Positions 24,260 to 32,306 of a DNA stretch of 64,000 bases are shown here, one piece after another. The first letter of the stretch is position 1. Each line of letters starts with the position of its first letter. The translations under genes and the position numbers were made by a program. The notes beneath the pieces were generated by a model that saw nothing but the letters and a program-made list of their open reading frames with translations, did not search any database and was not told the DNA's origin. Origin of the DNA: Umezawaea beigongshangensis. GTDB lineage: Bacteria > Actinomycetota > Actinomycetes > Mycobacteriales > Pseudonocardiaceae. The stretch lies in assembly GCF_016464305.1 (NCBI RefSeq), contig NZ_JAEIOJ010000008.1, positions 68,870 through 132,869 on the forward strand, read 5' to 3'.

Positions 24260-27200
24260 GTGCTCACCACGGACACCGGGCTGGTCCTCTCCCCCACCGA
24301 CCTGGTGGACCTGCTGGAGTGCGAGCACCGCAGCGCGCTGAACCACGCGGTCGCCGCCCGGCTGCCCGGTGCGCCGGTGGTGACGGCGTCGCACGACCCG
24401 CTGATCACCGCGCACGGCGCGGCCCACGAGGCGGCCGTCCTGGAGTCGCTGCGCGCGACGCACGGCGACGGCGTCGTGGAGATCGCGCTGCCCGCCCCGC
24501 ACCCCGCCGCGCTGGCCACCGCGGCGCGGCAGACCCTGGCCGCCGTGGCCGCGGGCGCACCGGTGATCTACCAGGCGGTGTTCTTCGACGACGGCTTCTA
24601 CGGCCGCGCCGACTTCCTCGTGCGCACCGGCGAGGTCTACGAGGCGCACGACGCGAAGCTCGCGCGCCGGGCCACGCCGGGCGCGGTGCTCCAGCTCACC
24701 GCGTACGCGGCTGCGCTGCTCCGCGCCGGTGTCCCGGCCGGTCCGCAGATGCACCTGCTGCTCGGGGACGGGACGCGGGCGAGCTTCCGGGTCGCGGACT
24801 TCCTGCCGCTGGCCGCGCGGCTGCGCGAGCGGCTCGGCGCGACGCTGGCCGCGCCGGCCGTGCTGCCCGCGCGCTCCTGGGGCGACGAGCGGGCCGCCTG
24901 CGGCACCTGCCGCTTCTCCGCGCACTGCTCCGGCGGCAGGGAGGCCGCCCGCGACCTGTCGCTGGTGGCGGGGATGCGCTCGGACCAGCGGCGCAAGCTC
25001 CTCGCCGCCGGCATCCCCACGATCGACGCGCTCGCCGCGGCGACCGAGCACGACCGACCGGCCGCGGTGTCGGCGACGACGTTCCAGAGCCTCCGCGCGC
25101 AGGCCGCGCTCCAGGTCGTGCAGGACCACAGCCGCACCTCCGACGACCCCGTCGGCAAGGTGGCCTTCGAGGTCGTCGGGCCGGACGCGCTGGCCGCGCT
25201 GCCCGCGCCGAGCCCCGGCGACGTGTACTTCGACATGGAGGGCGACCCGTTCGCCCTGAACGGCGAGGGCCTGGAGTACCTGTTCGGCGCGGTGACCGTG
25301 CGCGGGGACGACGAGGAGTTCACGCCGTTCTGGGCGCACTCGCGGCGCGAGGAGAAGGCCGCGTTCGAGGCGTTCGTCGACTTCGCCGCCGCCCGGCTGA
25401 CCGAGCACCCGGACGCGCACGTCTACCACTACGCGCCCTACGAGGTGAACGCGCTCAAGCGGCTGGCCGCGCAGCACGGCACCCGCGAGGAGGTCGTGGA
25501 CCACCTGCTGCGGACGGGCGCGCTGGTCGACCTGTACGCCGTGGTGCGCAAGGCGCTGCTGGTGTCGCAGCGGTCCTACTCGATCAAGTACCTGGAACCG
25601 CTCTACATGCCGGAGGCCCGCGCGGGCGAGGTGACCACCGCGGTGTCCAGCATCGAGGCGTACGAGGAGTACCTGGCGCTGGCCGGAACCGGCCGCGGCG
25701 CGGCGGTGCTGCGGGAGATCGCCGACTACAACGCCTACGACTGCGTGTCCACGCACCGGTTGCACCGCTTCCTGCTGAGCGTCCGCGACGAGGCCGGCAT
25801 CGCGCCGCTGGAGACGCCGTCGCCGTCCGAGCTGGACGCGGTCGTCGCGGACGCCGAGGACGAGGCGGCGGCCCAGCGCAGGGCCGAGCGGGCCGCCCGG
25901 CTCGCCGCCCTGGTGGAGCCGCTGCTCGACGGGCTGCCCGACGACCCGGCCGACGCCACCGACGACGACCGGGCGCGCGCCCTGCTGGCCGCGGCCGTCG
26001 GGTACCACCGCCGGGAGACGAACCCGGCGTGGTGGGACTTCTTCCGGCAGGTGGCCGCGCCGCTGCCGGACCTGGAGACCGACAGCGCGTGCGCGGTCCC
26101 GGTGCGGGTGTCCGCGGGCGAGTGGGAGGCGCCGACCAGGAAGAACGGCAACGCCAAGCGCGAGGTGCGAGCGCGCTGCGACCCGGACCGCCCCCACCCG
26201 TTCGGCCGCGACGACACCGTGCGGCTGCTGTACCCCGGCACTCCGCTGGGCACCACCCGCAGGGCGGTGGTGAAGGAGGAGAACGCCGAGGAGATCGTGC
26301 TGGAGGAGTCGGCGAAGCCGGACGACGCGAGCCCCGGCCTGCCGAGCGCGGTGCTGCCGGGCGAGCCCGTGCGCCCGCAGCCCAAGGACGAGGCGGTCGA
26401 GGAGCTCGCGGCGACGGTCGTGGGACACCTGCCGTCGCTGCCCGCGCACCCCGGCGTCGACCTGCTGCGCCGCGTCCCGCCCCGGCTGCGCGGACGCGGG
26501 ACGCTGCCCTCCGCGGACGAGCACGGCGGCGACCTGGTCGCGACCGTCGTCGCGGCCGTGGACGCCCTGGACGGCTCCGCGCTCGCCGTGCAGGGGCCGC
26601 CCGGAGCGGGCAAGACCTACCTGGCCGGTCGGCTGATCACGCACCTGCTGCGGTCCGGCAGGACCGTGGCCGTCACCTCGAACAGCCACAAGGCGGTCGA
26701 GAACGTGCTGTCCGCCGCCAAGCAGGCGGGTCGCGAGACGGGCACGCCGGTGCCGTGCGCGAAGCAGGCCAGGGGCGGCCGGGCCGTTCCCGACTGCGAG
26801 TGGGACCAGCCGAAGGACAAGAGGGCGCTGCTCGGGTGGCGGGCGGACCAGGGCGGCGGGTACCTCGTCGGCGGCACCGCGTGGACCTTCTCGTCCTCCG
26901 CGATGCGCGAGGCCCCGTTCGACGTGCTGATCGTCGACGAGGCCGGGCAGTTCGCCCTGGCCGACGCGCTGGCCGTGTCCACGTGCGCGCGGAACCTGGT
27001 GCTGCTGGGCGACCCGCAGCAGTTGCCGCAGGTCGTGCAGGGCACCCACCCGGCCGGGGCCGACGCCTCCGCGCTGGGACACCTCATCGGGGGCGAGGAC
27101 GTGATCCCGCCGCACCTGGGGTACTTCATGGACCAGACCAGGCGGATGCACCCCGAGGTGTGCGAGCCGGTGTCGCAGCTGTCCTACGCCGGCCTGCTGC

Positions 27201-27742
27201 GCGCGCACCCGACGGCGGCGCTGCGCGGGGTGGGCGAGGTGCCCGCCGGGCTGCACGTGCTGGAGGTCGAGCACGAGCACAACACGACGGCGTCGGTCGA
27301 GGAGGCCGCGGCGGTCGTCGGGGTGGTGGAGTCGCTGATCGGCCGCACGTGGACCGACGGGGGCGGCGCGCGCCCGCTGACGGGGTCGGACGTGCTCGTG
27401 GTGGCTCCGTACAACCTCCAGGTGCGGATCGTGCGCCGCGCGCTGGAGCGGGCGGGCCTCGACGAGGTGCGGGTGGGCACGGTGGACCGCTTCCAGGGCC
27501 AGGAGGCCCCGGTGGTCGTCGCGACGATGACGTCGTCCGCGGCGGTGGACCTCCCGCGCGGCCTGGACTTCCTCCTGTCGCGCAACCGCCTGAACGTCGC
27601 GCTGTCGCGCGCCCAGGCCGTCGCGGTCGTCGTGTGCTCACCGCGCCTGGTGCAGGCCGACGTCCGCGACGTGAACCAGATGCGCCTGGTCTCCGGCATG
27701 ATCGGCCTGCTGGACGCAGCCCGCCCCTGGCCCACGAGTTGA
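24260..27742 (+). CDS. TM0106-type RecB-like nuclease fused to a Upf1-like superfamily 1 helicase
   Basis: 1160 residues. The N-terminal part has the RecB-like nuclease signature region (VYEAHDAKLAR) and a cysteine cluster CGTCRFSAHC (about residue 214). A predicted RNase H-like segment follows (VYFDMEGDPF, HVYHYAPYEVNALKRL). The C-terminal half is an SF1 helicase: Walker A GPPGAGKTY (about 780), DEAGQFA, GDPQQLPQV, QTRRMHPEV, VDRFQGQEAPVVV and NRLNVALSRAQ. Such proteins are assigned to DNA/RNA processing or repair; their substrate is unsettled. The TGA stop is provided by the first unit of a 22-bp repeat array. GTG start, probably leaderless. Confidence 0.88.
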   Translation: MLTTDTGLVLSPTDLVDLLECEHRSALNHAVAARLPGAPVVTASHDPLITAHGAAHEAAVLESLRATHGDGVVEIALPAPHPAALATAARQTLAAVAAGAPVIYQAVFFDDGFYGRADFLVRTGEVYEAHDAKLARRATPGAVLQLTAYAAALLRAGVPAGPQMHLLLGDGTRASFRVADFLPLAARLRERLGATLAAPAVLPARSWGDERAACGTCRFSAHCSGGREAARDLSLVAGMRSDQRRKLLAAGIPTIDALAAATEHDRPAAVSATTFQSLRAQAALQVVQDHSRTSDDPVGKVAFEVVGPDALAALPAPSPGDVYFDMEGDPFALNGEGLEYLFGAVTVRGDDEEFTPFWAHSRREEKAAFEAFVDFAAARLTEHPDAHVYHYAPYEVNALKRLAAQHGTREEVVDHLLRTGALVDLYAVVRKALLVSQRSYSIKYLEPLYMPEARAGEVTTAVSSIEAYEEYLALAGTGRGAAVLREIADYNAYDCVSTHRLHRFLLSVRDEAGIAPLETPSPSELDAVVADAEDEAAAQRRAERAARLAALVEPLLDGLPDDPADATDDDRARALLAAAVGYHRRETNPAWWDFFRQVAAPLPDLETDSACAVPVRVSAGEWEAPTRKNGNAKREVRARCDPDRPHPFGRDDTVRLLYPGTPLGTTRRAVVKEENAEEIVLEESAKPDDASPGLPSAVLPGEPVRPQPKDEAVEELAATVVGHLPSLPAHPGVDLLRRVPPRLRGRGTLPSADEHGGDLVATVVAAVDALDGSALAVQGPPGAGKTYLAGRLITHLLRSGRTVAVTSNSHKAVENVLSAAKQAGRETGTPVPCAKQARGGRAVPDCEWDQPKDKRALLGWRADQGGGYLVGGTAWTFSSSAMREAPFDVLIVDEAGQFALADALAVSTCARNLVLLGDPQQLPQVVQGTHPAGADASALGHLIGGEDVIPPHLGYFMDQTRRMHPEVCEPVSQLSYAGLLRAHPTAALRGVGEVPAGLHVLEVEHEHNTTASVEEAAAVVGVVESLIGRTWTDGGGARPLTGSDVLVVAPYNLQVRIVRRALERAGLDEVRVGTVDRFQGQEAPVVVATMTSSAAVDLPRGLDFLLSRNRLNVALSRAQAVAVVVCSPRLVQADVRDVNQMRLVSGMIGLLDAARPWPTS

Positions 27743-27800
27743 GCGTCCGGACACCCCGAGTTGAGCGTCCGGACACCACGAGTTGAGCGTTCGGGCCGGG
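27735..27800 (+). repeat. 22-bp tandem repeat array, copy 1 (three units)
   Basis: Three units with an exact 22-bp period begin CGAGTTGAGCGTCCGGACAC at 27735, 27757 and 27779. The first supplies the TGA stop codon of the helicase gene. The array fills the 65-bp gap between that gene and the convergent SCO6745-family gene. The same unit recurs at 43249 and, inverted, at 44891. Confidence 0.85.
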
Positions 27801-27807
27801 ACCGCCG

Positions 27808-28662
27808 TCAGCGGGGGGCGACGACGCTGGCCGGGAACGCGCCCGCCGCGCCGAGCGCGCGGCCGAGCTTCGAGCCGATCGCGGCCAGTCGCGCGGCGCC
27901 CTCCTGACCGAGGTGCTGCCACGGTGCGGTGCCGAGCCGATCGGTCTCCGCCTCCACCTCCGCACGCAGCGCGGCACCGGCCTCGGTGATGTTCCCGTCG
28001 ACGTCGAGCAGGCCGCGGTCGCGCAAGCTCAGGACGGTCTCCTGCCACTGGTCGTCCGACCAGCCGCGGCTCCTGCGGGCGAAGGAGGCGCGGACGCCGC
28101 GACCGGCGGCGACGTGCGTGACGAGCGCCTCCGCCCCGCTGAGCCCGGCGGCGGCCAGCGCGCGCACGTGCCCGTCGCCGCGGAACTCGCGCAGCAGCGT
28201 CACGGCGTGCCACAACCTCAGGTGGGGCTCGTCCGGCCACTCGAGACGGGCGTGGCCCTCGTAGAGCGGCCTGCCGTCGGCGGTGCACGCCTCGCTCGCC
28301 CGCGCGGCCAGGTCGGCGGCCTCGGCCACGCCCCCGGAGGTGATCACCTCGTCGCCGAGCAGCCGGCGCAGCGCCGCGTCGGCCGCGCTGAACCGCGCGA
28401 CCACCACTGTGGACGGAGAGGCCAGCGACCACGCCGCGGGCACGTTGTCCGCCACCAGGTCGGGGTTGAAGTTGTAGAACGCCGCCGTCACGGCGTCCGC
28501 CCCCACCGGTCCCATCGCCGCGGCACGTCCGGCGAAGTAGCACATCGGACCGGGCCGGAGCCCGGCTCGCACCAGGTGCTCCTGCGCCTCCGGCGCGAAG
28601 TAGATCATGGAGTGCAGGGGTTCGACGGCCCGCGAGCCGGAAGCGATCGACGCAGTGTCCAT
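27808..28662 (-). CDS. SCO6745-family protein
   Basis: 284 residues from the ATG at 28662. Recognisable are PLHSMIYFAPEAQEHLVRAGLRPGPMCYFAGRAAAMGPVGADAVTAAFYNF near the N-terminus and RSRGWSDDQWQETVLSLRDRGLLDVDGNITEAG toward the C-terminus. The latter is a winged-helix-like segment. The combination is typical of the actinobacterial SCO6745 family, which has no assigned biochemical role. There is no signal peptide or membrane helix. A dyad-symmetric TACCGGTCGGTA lies 12 bp upstream of the start, suggesting repression by a TetR-type regulator encoded elsewhere. Confidence 0.8.
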   Translation of the reverse strand: MDTASIASGSRAVEPLHSMIYFAPEAQEHLVRAGLRPGPMCYFAGRAAAMGPVGADAVTAAFYNFNPDLVADNVPAAWSLASPSTVVVARFSAADAALRRLLGDEVITSGGVAEAADLAARASEACTADGRPLYEGHARLEWPDEPHLRLWHAVTLLREFRGDGHVRALAAAGLSGAEALVTHVAAGRGVRASFARRSRGWSDDQWQETVLSLRDRGLLDVDGNITEAGAALRAEVEAETDRLGTAPWQHLGQEGAARLAAIGSKLGRALGAAGAFPASVVAPR

Positions 28663-28673
28663 CTCCCCATGGT

Positions 28674-28685
28674 TACCGGTCGGTA
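28674..28685. promoter_or_regulatory. TetR-type operator candidate
   Basis: TACCGGTCGGTA has inverted arms TACCG/CGGTA and resembles half-sites bound by many actinobacterial TetR regulators. It lies 12 bp upstream of the SCO6745-family start and so would overlap its promoter. Confidence 0.4.
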
Positions 28686-28911
28686 GGAGTCCACGCCAGA
28701 CCGTTGACGACCCGATCACACGGCGGCGATCGCGAACCGGGATGTCGATGTTGCCGAACGGTGACCCGACGCTCGCGCACGGCCTGCTACGGTGCGTTCG
28801 CGCGTCACCCGAAAGGGTGCTCGCCCAGTGGGGCCATGATCTCTGCGCGATCAGTCGGGGACTTCCTGATCACGCGATCGGCCCTCCCATGCAACCAGGG
28901 CAGGAGACCCC

Positions 28912-29640
28912 ATGCAGTTCGCACGGCCGCAGGCGTTCGAGTTCGGCCGCAAGGTTCTCGGCGCTTCCGCGGTGATCGCCACCAGCGCAACCGCTCTCGC
29001 CCTTCTGGCGGGTCCGGCGAGCGCGCACACGCCCGCGTTCGACGCCAAGTGCGCCGACGGCAAGGTCAAGATCATGATCGATCTGAAGGCCTACACGCCG
29101 AAGGGCCAGAACAAGGGCAACTTCGTCGTCGTCACCGAGGGCGGCGCGAAGGTGCACGACAAGGAGTTCGGCAACTCGTACACGCCGGGCTGGATCGACA
29201 CCGACCTGGACCCCGCCGTGGCGCACACGATCACGTTCGCGGTGGACGCCCACGACGGCAAGCAGGGCACCCAGTACGACTTCGGCCAGGAGAAGAAGAC
29301 CGAGGCCTGCGTCGAGCAGACGACGCCTCCGGCCTCCTCCTCCTCGACTCCTCCCGTCACCACGACCGAGGTGTCGGCGACGACCTCCTCGTCGTCCGTG
29401 GTGCCGCCGGTGGAGACCACGCCCGCCTCCACCACGGAGTCGGCTCCGGTCAGCACCACGTCCGTCAGCACCCCTCCCGCCACCACCACGACGACCAGCG
29501 TCGCCGTGGTTCCGGTGAGCGACGAGGACGAGCTGGCCAGCACCGGTGCGTCCATCCTCGTGCCGCTGCTCGCGGGCATCGGCCTGCTGGGCGCCGGCGC
29601 GGCCGCGCTGTTCTTCGTGCGTCGCCGCAACACCGCCTGA
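28912..29640 (+). CDS. Sortase-anchored (LAxTG) surface protein
   Basis: 242 residues. The signal peptide ends GPASA-HTPAF (about residue 38). A compact beta-rich domain (about 40-140) with two cysteines comes next, then a Thr/Ser/Pro/Val-rich stalk (about 142-200). The sorting signal LASTG (208-212) precedes a hydrophobic helix and RRRNTA. LAxTG is the motif used by class E sortases of high-GC actinobacteria, so the protein is predicted to be covalently attached to the cell wall. The ATG has AGGAG upstream. The N-terminal domain is not recognised. Confidence 0.85.
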   Translation: MQFARPQAFEFGRKVLGASAVIATSATALALLAGPASAHTPAFDAKCADGKVKIMIDLKAYTPKGQNKGNFVVVTEGGAKVHDKEFGNSYTPGWIDTDLDPAVAHTITFAVDAHDGKQGTQYDFGQEKKTEACVEQTTPPASSSSTPPVTTTEVSATTSSSSVVPPVETTPASTTESAPVSTTSVSTPPATTTTTSVAVVPVSDEDELASTGASILVPLLAGIGLLGAGAAALFFVRRRNTA

Positions 29641-29658
29641 TCTGATCCGCAGCTGAAC

Positions 29659-29700
29659 CGCTGAAGCCGGTCGGTCCTCCTGGACCGACCGGCTTCAGCG
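29659..29700. terminator. Perfect 19-bp hairpin between convergent genes
   Basis: Core arms CTGAAGCCGGTCGGTCC (29661-29677) and complement (29682-29698) flank the loop TCCT, with two further pairs outside. It lies between the LAxTG gene and the convergent heat-shock regulator gene and should terminate both. Confidence 0.85.
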
Positions 29701-29714
29701 CTCTCCGGGGAGGA

Positions 29715-30260
29715 TCAGCGCCGGTCCCGCCGCACCTCGTCCGCCCGGCCCGTCATCTCGGCGATCTCCTCCGCCAGCCCCGGGTCCGTCTCGCGCAGCC
29801 GCCCCTGCACGGCGGCCAGCGGCTCCAGCAGCGCCGACGGCTCGTCCGCGCCCAGTGCGGTGTGCAGGTCGTCCAGGTAGCCCTGCTCCACGTCCGACGC
29901 GCCGCCCCGCCCGGCGAGACCGCGCAGCGCGGCGGCGTTGTCGCGCGCCCACTCGTTCACCGCCCGCACACCGGCGCGCCGGCTCCGCTCGGCCCGCACG
30001 CGCTCCTCGCCCGTCGCGTGCCCCTCCGCGGAGGGGCGGAGCCTCAGGTACCGGCGCTCGGCGGCCTGTCTGCTCGCGACGCCGAGCGCGGGCGCGATGT
30101 CCGCCCAGCTCACGCCGTGAGCGCGGGCGGTGGCGATCAGTTCGGGTTCCCAGGCGGCGAGCTCCTCCCGCACCTCCCGCAGCGCGGCGAGGGCCGCCAG
30201 CGCCGCGTCGGCCCCCGCACCGGGGTCGGTCGCGATCGTCTTCAGCTCGTCGTACGACAT
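29715..30260 (-). CDS. rheA: RheA-type repressor of hsp18
   Basis: 181 residues. The segment LIATARAHGVSWADIAPALGVASRQAAERRYLRLR (about 41-75) reads as a helix-turn-helix that would bind DNA; the C-terminal half is helical and acidic. It is divergent from an Hsp20-family gene. The 103-bp gap carries TGTCATC-N5-GATGACA, the operator reported for RheA of Streptomyces albus, the thermosensor repressor of hsp18 and of its own gene. The ATG at 30260 follows GAGGA. The identity rests on this gene pair plus operator; protein-level similarity to RheA could not be tested here. Confidence 0.8.
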   Translation of the reverse strand: MSYDELKTIATDPGAGADAALAALAALREVREELAAWEPELIATARAHGVSWADIAPALGVASRQAAERRYLRLRPSAEGHATGEERVRAERSRRAGVRAVNEWARDNAAALRGLAGRGGASDVEQGYLDDLHTALGADEPSALLEPLAAVQGRLRETDPGLAEEIAEMTGRADEVRRDRR

Positions 30261-30262
30261 GT

Positions 30263-30281
30263 TGTCATCCTCACGATGACA
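30263..30281. promoter_or_regulatory. RheA operator (TGTCATC-N5-GATGACA)
   Basis: A perfect inverted repeat, TGTCATC (30263-30269) and GATGACA (30275-30281). It lies 3 bp from the regulator start and just upstream of the hsp18 promoter. A second, weaker dyad TGTCA-N9-TGACA (30290-30308) overlaps that promoter, giving a likely two-site operator for repression of both genes. Confidence 0.8.
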
Positions 30282-30288
30282 TAGGTAC

Positions 30289-30318
30289 TTGTCAACGAGT
30301 GGATGACAGTGCTACAAC
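30289..30318 (+). promoter_or_regulatory. hsp18 promoter
   Basis: TTGTCA (30289-30294) and TACAAC (30313-30318) are separated by 18 bp, a good vegetative sigma-factor promoter for this GC content. It is overlapped by the second RheA-type dyad, so repressor binding would block polymerase. Confidence 0.6.
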
Positions 30319-30363
30319 TGTGCTGTGCACAGCGCGGCACCAGACGACGAGGAGGACAACGCG

Positions 30364-30807
30364 ATGCTGATGCGCACCGACCCCTTCCGCGAGTTCGACC
30401 GTCTCGCCCAGCAGGTCTTCGGTCAGAGCGCGCAGGGCACGTGGTCGCGACCGACCGCGATGCCGATGGACGCCTACCGGGAGGGCGACCGGTTCGTGGT
30501 CCAGTTCGACCTGCCCGGCGTGGACCCGGGCGCCATCGACGTCGACGTCGAGCACAACGTGCTGACCGTCAAGGCCGAGCGCAGGCCGAGCCACCCGACC
30601 GGCGAGCAGGTCGAGGTGCACGTGTCCGAGCGACCGCTGGGCGTGTTCAGCCGCCAGCTGTTCCTCGGGGACACCCTCGACACCGAGCACGTCGACGCCC
30701 AGTACGACTCCGGCGTGCTGACCCTGCGCATCCCGGTGGCCGAGCACGCGAAGCCGCGCAAGATCACCGTCGCGAGCGCGGACTCCCCCCGGCAGATCAA
30801 CGCTTGA
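30364..30807 (+). CDS. hsp18: Hsp20/alpha-crystallin small heat-shock protein (Hsp18)
   Basis: 147 residues. The alpha-crystallin domain runs about 35-140, with [40 protein letters not shown] and the conserved GVLTLRIPV near the end. It is an ATP-independent holdase that keeps unfolding proteins soluble during heat stress. The ATG at 30364 is fixed by GAGGAGG 8 nt upstream; an upstream in-frame ATG at 30325 lacks one. It is regulated by the divergent RheA-type gene through the operator at 30263. A strong hairpin follows. Confidence 0.93.
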   Translation: MLMRTDPFREFDRLAQQVFGQSAQGTWSRPTAMPMDAYREGDRFVVQFDLPGVDPGAIDVDVEHNVLTVKAERRPSHPTGEQVEVHVSERPLGVFSRQLFLGDTLDTEHVDAQYDSGVLTLRIPVAEHAKPRKITVASADSPRQINA

Positions 30808-30818
30808 GAACGCTCCCA

Positions 30819-30855
30819 CGACCCCCGTTCCGGAGACGCTCCGGGACGGGGGTCG
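30819..30855 (+). terminator. hsp18 terminator hairpin
   Basis: Arms CGACCCCCGTTCCGGAG (30819-30835) and CTCCGGGACGGGGGTCG (30839-30855) pair over 17 positions, with one G-T wobble and the 3-nt loop ACG. It begins 11 bp after the hsp18 stop. Confidence 0.8.
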
Positions 30856-30948
30856 ACTTCGTCCACGACCGTGTCGGCATCGACTCGCGAGGGGGCGGGT
30901 AGCCAGGGTGCGGCACCGGCTGGACAGCGACACGATTCGAGGAGTGAC

Positions 30949-31599
30949 ATGCGAACGACCGCGGTGGTACTCGTGGGAGCTGCGACCCTGGTGGGCGGGC
31001 TGACGGCCTGCGCTCCCGGCGACCGTCCCTCGACGCAGACGACCCCGACCACGACGTCCATCAGCATGGGCCCTGCGGCCAGCTCGTCCGCGTCGGCCGG
31101 GTCCGGGTCGACCGGATCGGCGGAGACCCCGATCGCCTTCGCCACCCCCGCTCCGGCGGGCGAGCAGCCGGAGGCCGTCACCTACAGCGGTGATCTGGTG
31201 CCGGTCGGCGCGGAGGTCTCCGTGAAGGCCGAACCGGAGAACGGCTCCACGACGGTGACGCTCGACGTCACGGGCCTGCTGCCCGACCACGACTACGGCG
31301 CTCACGTGCACACCTCGCCGTGCGGCCCGACCGGGGCCGACGCCGGTCCGCACTACCAGAACGAGGCCGACCCGGTGACGCCGTCGGTCGACCCGGCCTA
31401 CGCCAACCCGGAGAACGAGATCTGGCTCGACATCACCACCGACGCGGAGGGCGCGGCCACCGCGACGGCCACGGTCGACTGGGAGTTCCGCGACGGCGGG
31501 GCGAGTTCCGCCGTGATCCACGCCGAGCACACGGCGACCGAGGCGGGCAGGGCGGGCACGGCGGGCGACCGCCTCGCCTGCGTGACGCACGAGTTCTGA
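30949..31599 (+). CDS. CuZn superoxide dismutase-family lipoprotein
   Basis: 216 residues with a lipoprotein signal (VLVGAATLVGGLTAC, Cys21) and a Thr/Ser-rich linker. The domain then has AHVHTSPCGPTGADAGPHYQ, SSAVIHAEHTAT and GDRLACVTHEF. These supply the histidine metal-ligand positions and the cysteine pair typical of CuZn SODs. It would dismutate superoxide at the outer membrane face, or be a SOD-like protein without full activity: metal-ligand completeness needs alignment. The ATG at 30949 follows GAGGAG. The start is also preceded by an in-frame upstream extension lacking a signal peptide. Confidence 0.8.
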   Translation: MRTTAVVLVGAATLVGGLTACAPGDRPSTQTTPTTTSISMGPAASSSASAGSGSTGSAETPIAFATPAPAGEQPEAVTYSGDLVPVGAEVSVKAEPENGSTTVTLDVTGLLPDHDYGAHVHTSPCGPTGADAGPHYQNEADPVTPSVDPAYANPENEIWLDITTDAEGAATATATVDWEFRDGGASSAVIHAEHTATEAGRAGTAGDRLACVTHEF

Positions 31600-31698
31600 T
31601 CCGGCCGCGGCCGGGGTGCGGGCCGCGGGACGGGAACTGATCGGGTGGTCCCGCGCGTCTACCCTCAGTCGATCTGTTCGTCGTCCCCGGAGGCCGCG

Positions 31699-32304
31699 GT
31701 GCGTGCTCGGTTCGCTGTCCTGTCGCTCGTCGTGGCCGGGCTGGTGCTGTCGGCGGGGTGCGCCACCAGGGTGAGCGGCGCTCCGCTCGCCGGAGTGCTC
31801 GCGACGTCCACGACGAGCACCCCGCCCGAACCGGCCGCCGACGTCGTGACGTGGGCGAACAACTTCTGCGCCGTCGCGAACTACCTGACCAGCGCCGGAT
31901 CGCTGACGGTGCCGGCGCCCACCGCGACCGACCCGGCCGGGATGCGGCTGGAGATGAGCGCGAACCTGGGGCGCGTGGTCGGCGTGCTCGACGTGGCGCT
32001 GCACGACCTGAGCACCCTCGTGCCCGGCCCGGTCGACGGGACGGACGTCGTGGTGCGGGTCGTCTCCGAGCCGCTGGACGAGGCGCGCTCGGCCTTCGCG
32101 TCGGCGAAGTCCACGATCGACGCCGCGAACCCGCTGACCACCGAGGCGATCGAGTCGGCCGTCGGGGACCAGACGCGGGCCGTGACGGCCATGCAGGAGG
32201 GCGTGTCGGCCTACGGGACGCTGACCATGCCCGAGGAGGTGCGAGCCGCGGTGCCCAGCGCGCCGAACTGCAACACGACCACCCCGCCCAGCACGACGCG
32301 CTGA
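31699..32304 (+). CDS. Putative secreted lipoprotein of unknown function
   Basis: 201 residues. The GTG at 31699 is fixed by GGAGG five nt upstream and begins a lipoprotein signal with lipobox LSAGC. A Thr/Pro linker is followed by a predominantly helical domain (WANNFCAVANYLTSAGSL..., DLSTLVPGPVDGTDVVVRVVSEPLDEARSAFASAKSTIDAANPL) with a cysteine early and one near the C-terminus (PNCNTT). No named domain is recognised. It ends 2 bp from the convergent homocysteine methyltransferase gene. Confidence 0.75.
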   Translation: MRARFAVLSLVVAGLVLSAGCATRVSGAPLAGVLATSTTSTPPEPAADVVTWANNFCAVANYLTSAGSLTVPAPTATDPAGMRLEMSANLGRVVGVLDVALHDLSTLVPGPVDGTDVVVRVVSEPLDEARSAFASAKSTIDAANPLTTEAIESAVGDQTRAVTAMQEGVSAYGTLTMPEEVRAAVPSAPNCNTTTPPSTTR

Positions 32305-32306
32305 CC

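Noticed and set aside
24200-27280. A 1026-codon minus-strand frame opposite the nuclease/helicase
   Set aside because: The opposite strand has intact helicase motifs throughout; this frame is basic low-complexity sequence without domains.
27735-27800. CRISPR array
   Set aside because: Units are contiguous 22-bp repeats without unique spacers, only three copies per site, and no cas genes are present.
27743-27807. A tRNA or small RNA gene in the gap after the helicase
   Set aside because: The stretch is fully explained by the repeat array; no acceptor-stem or T-loop pattern was found there or elsewhere in the window.
28704-29645. Alternative plus-strand frame covering the LAxTG protein
   Set aside because: The other frame has a signal peptide, LASTG sorting motif and AGGAG; this frame has an implausible Arg/His-rich composition.
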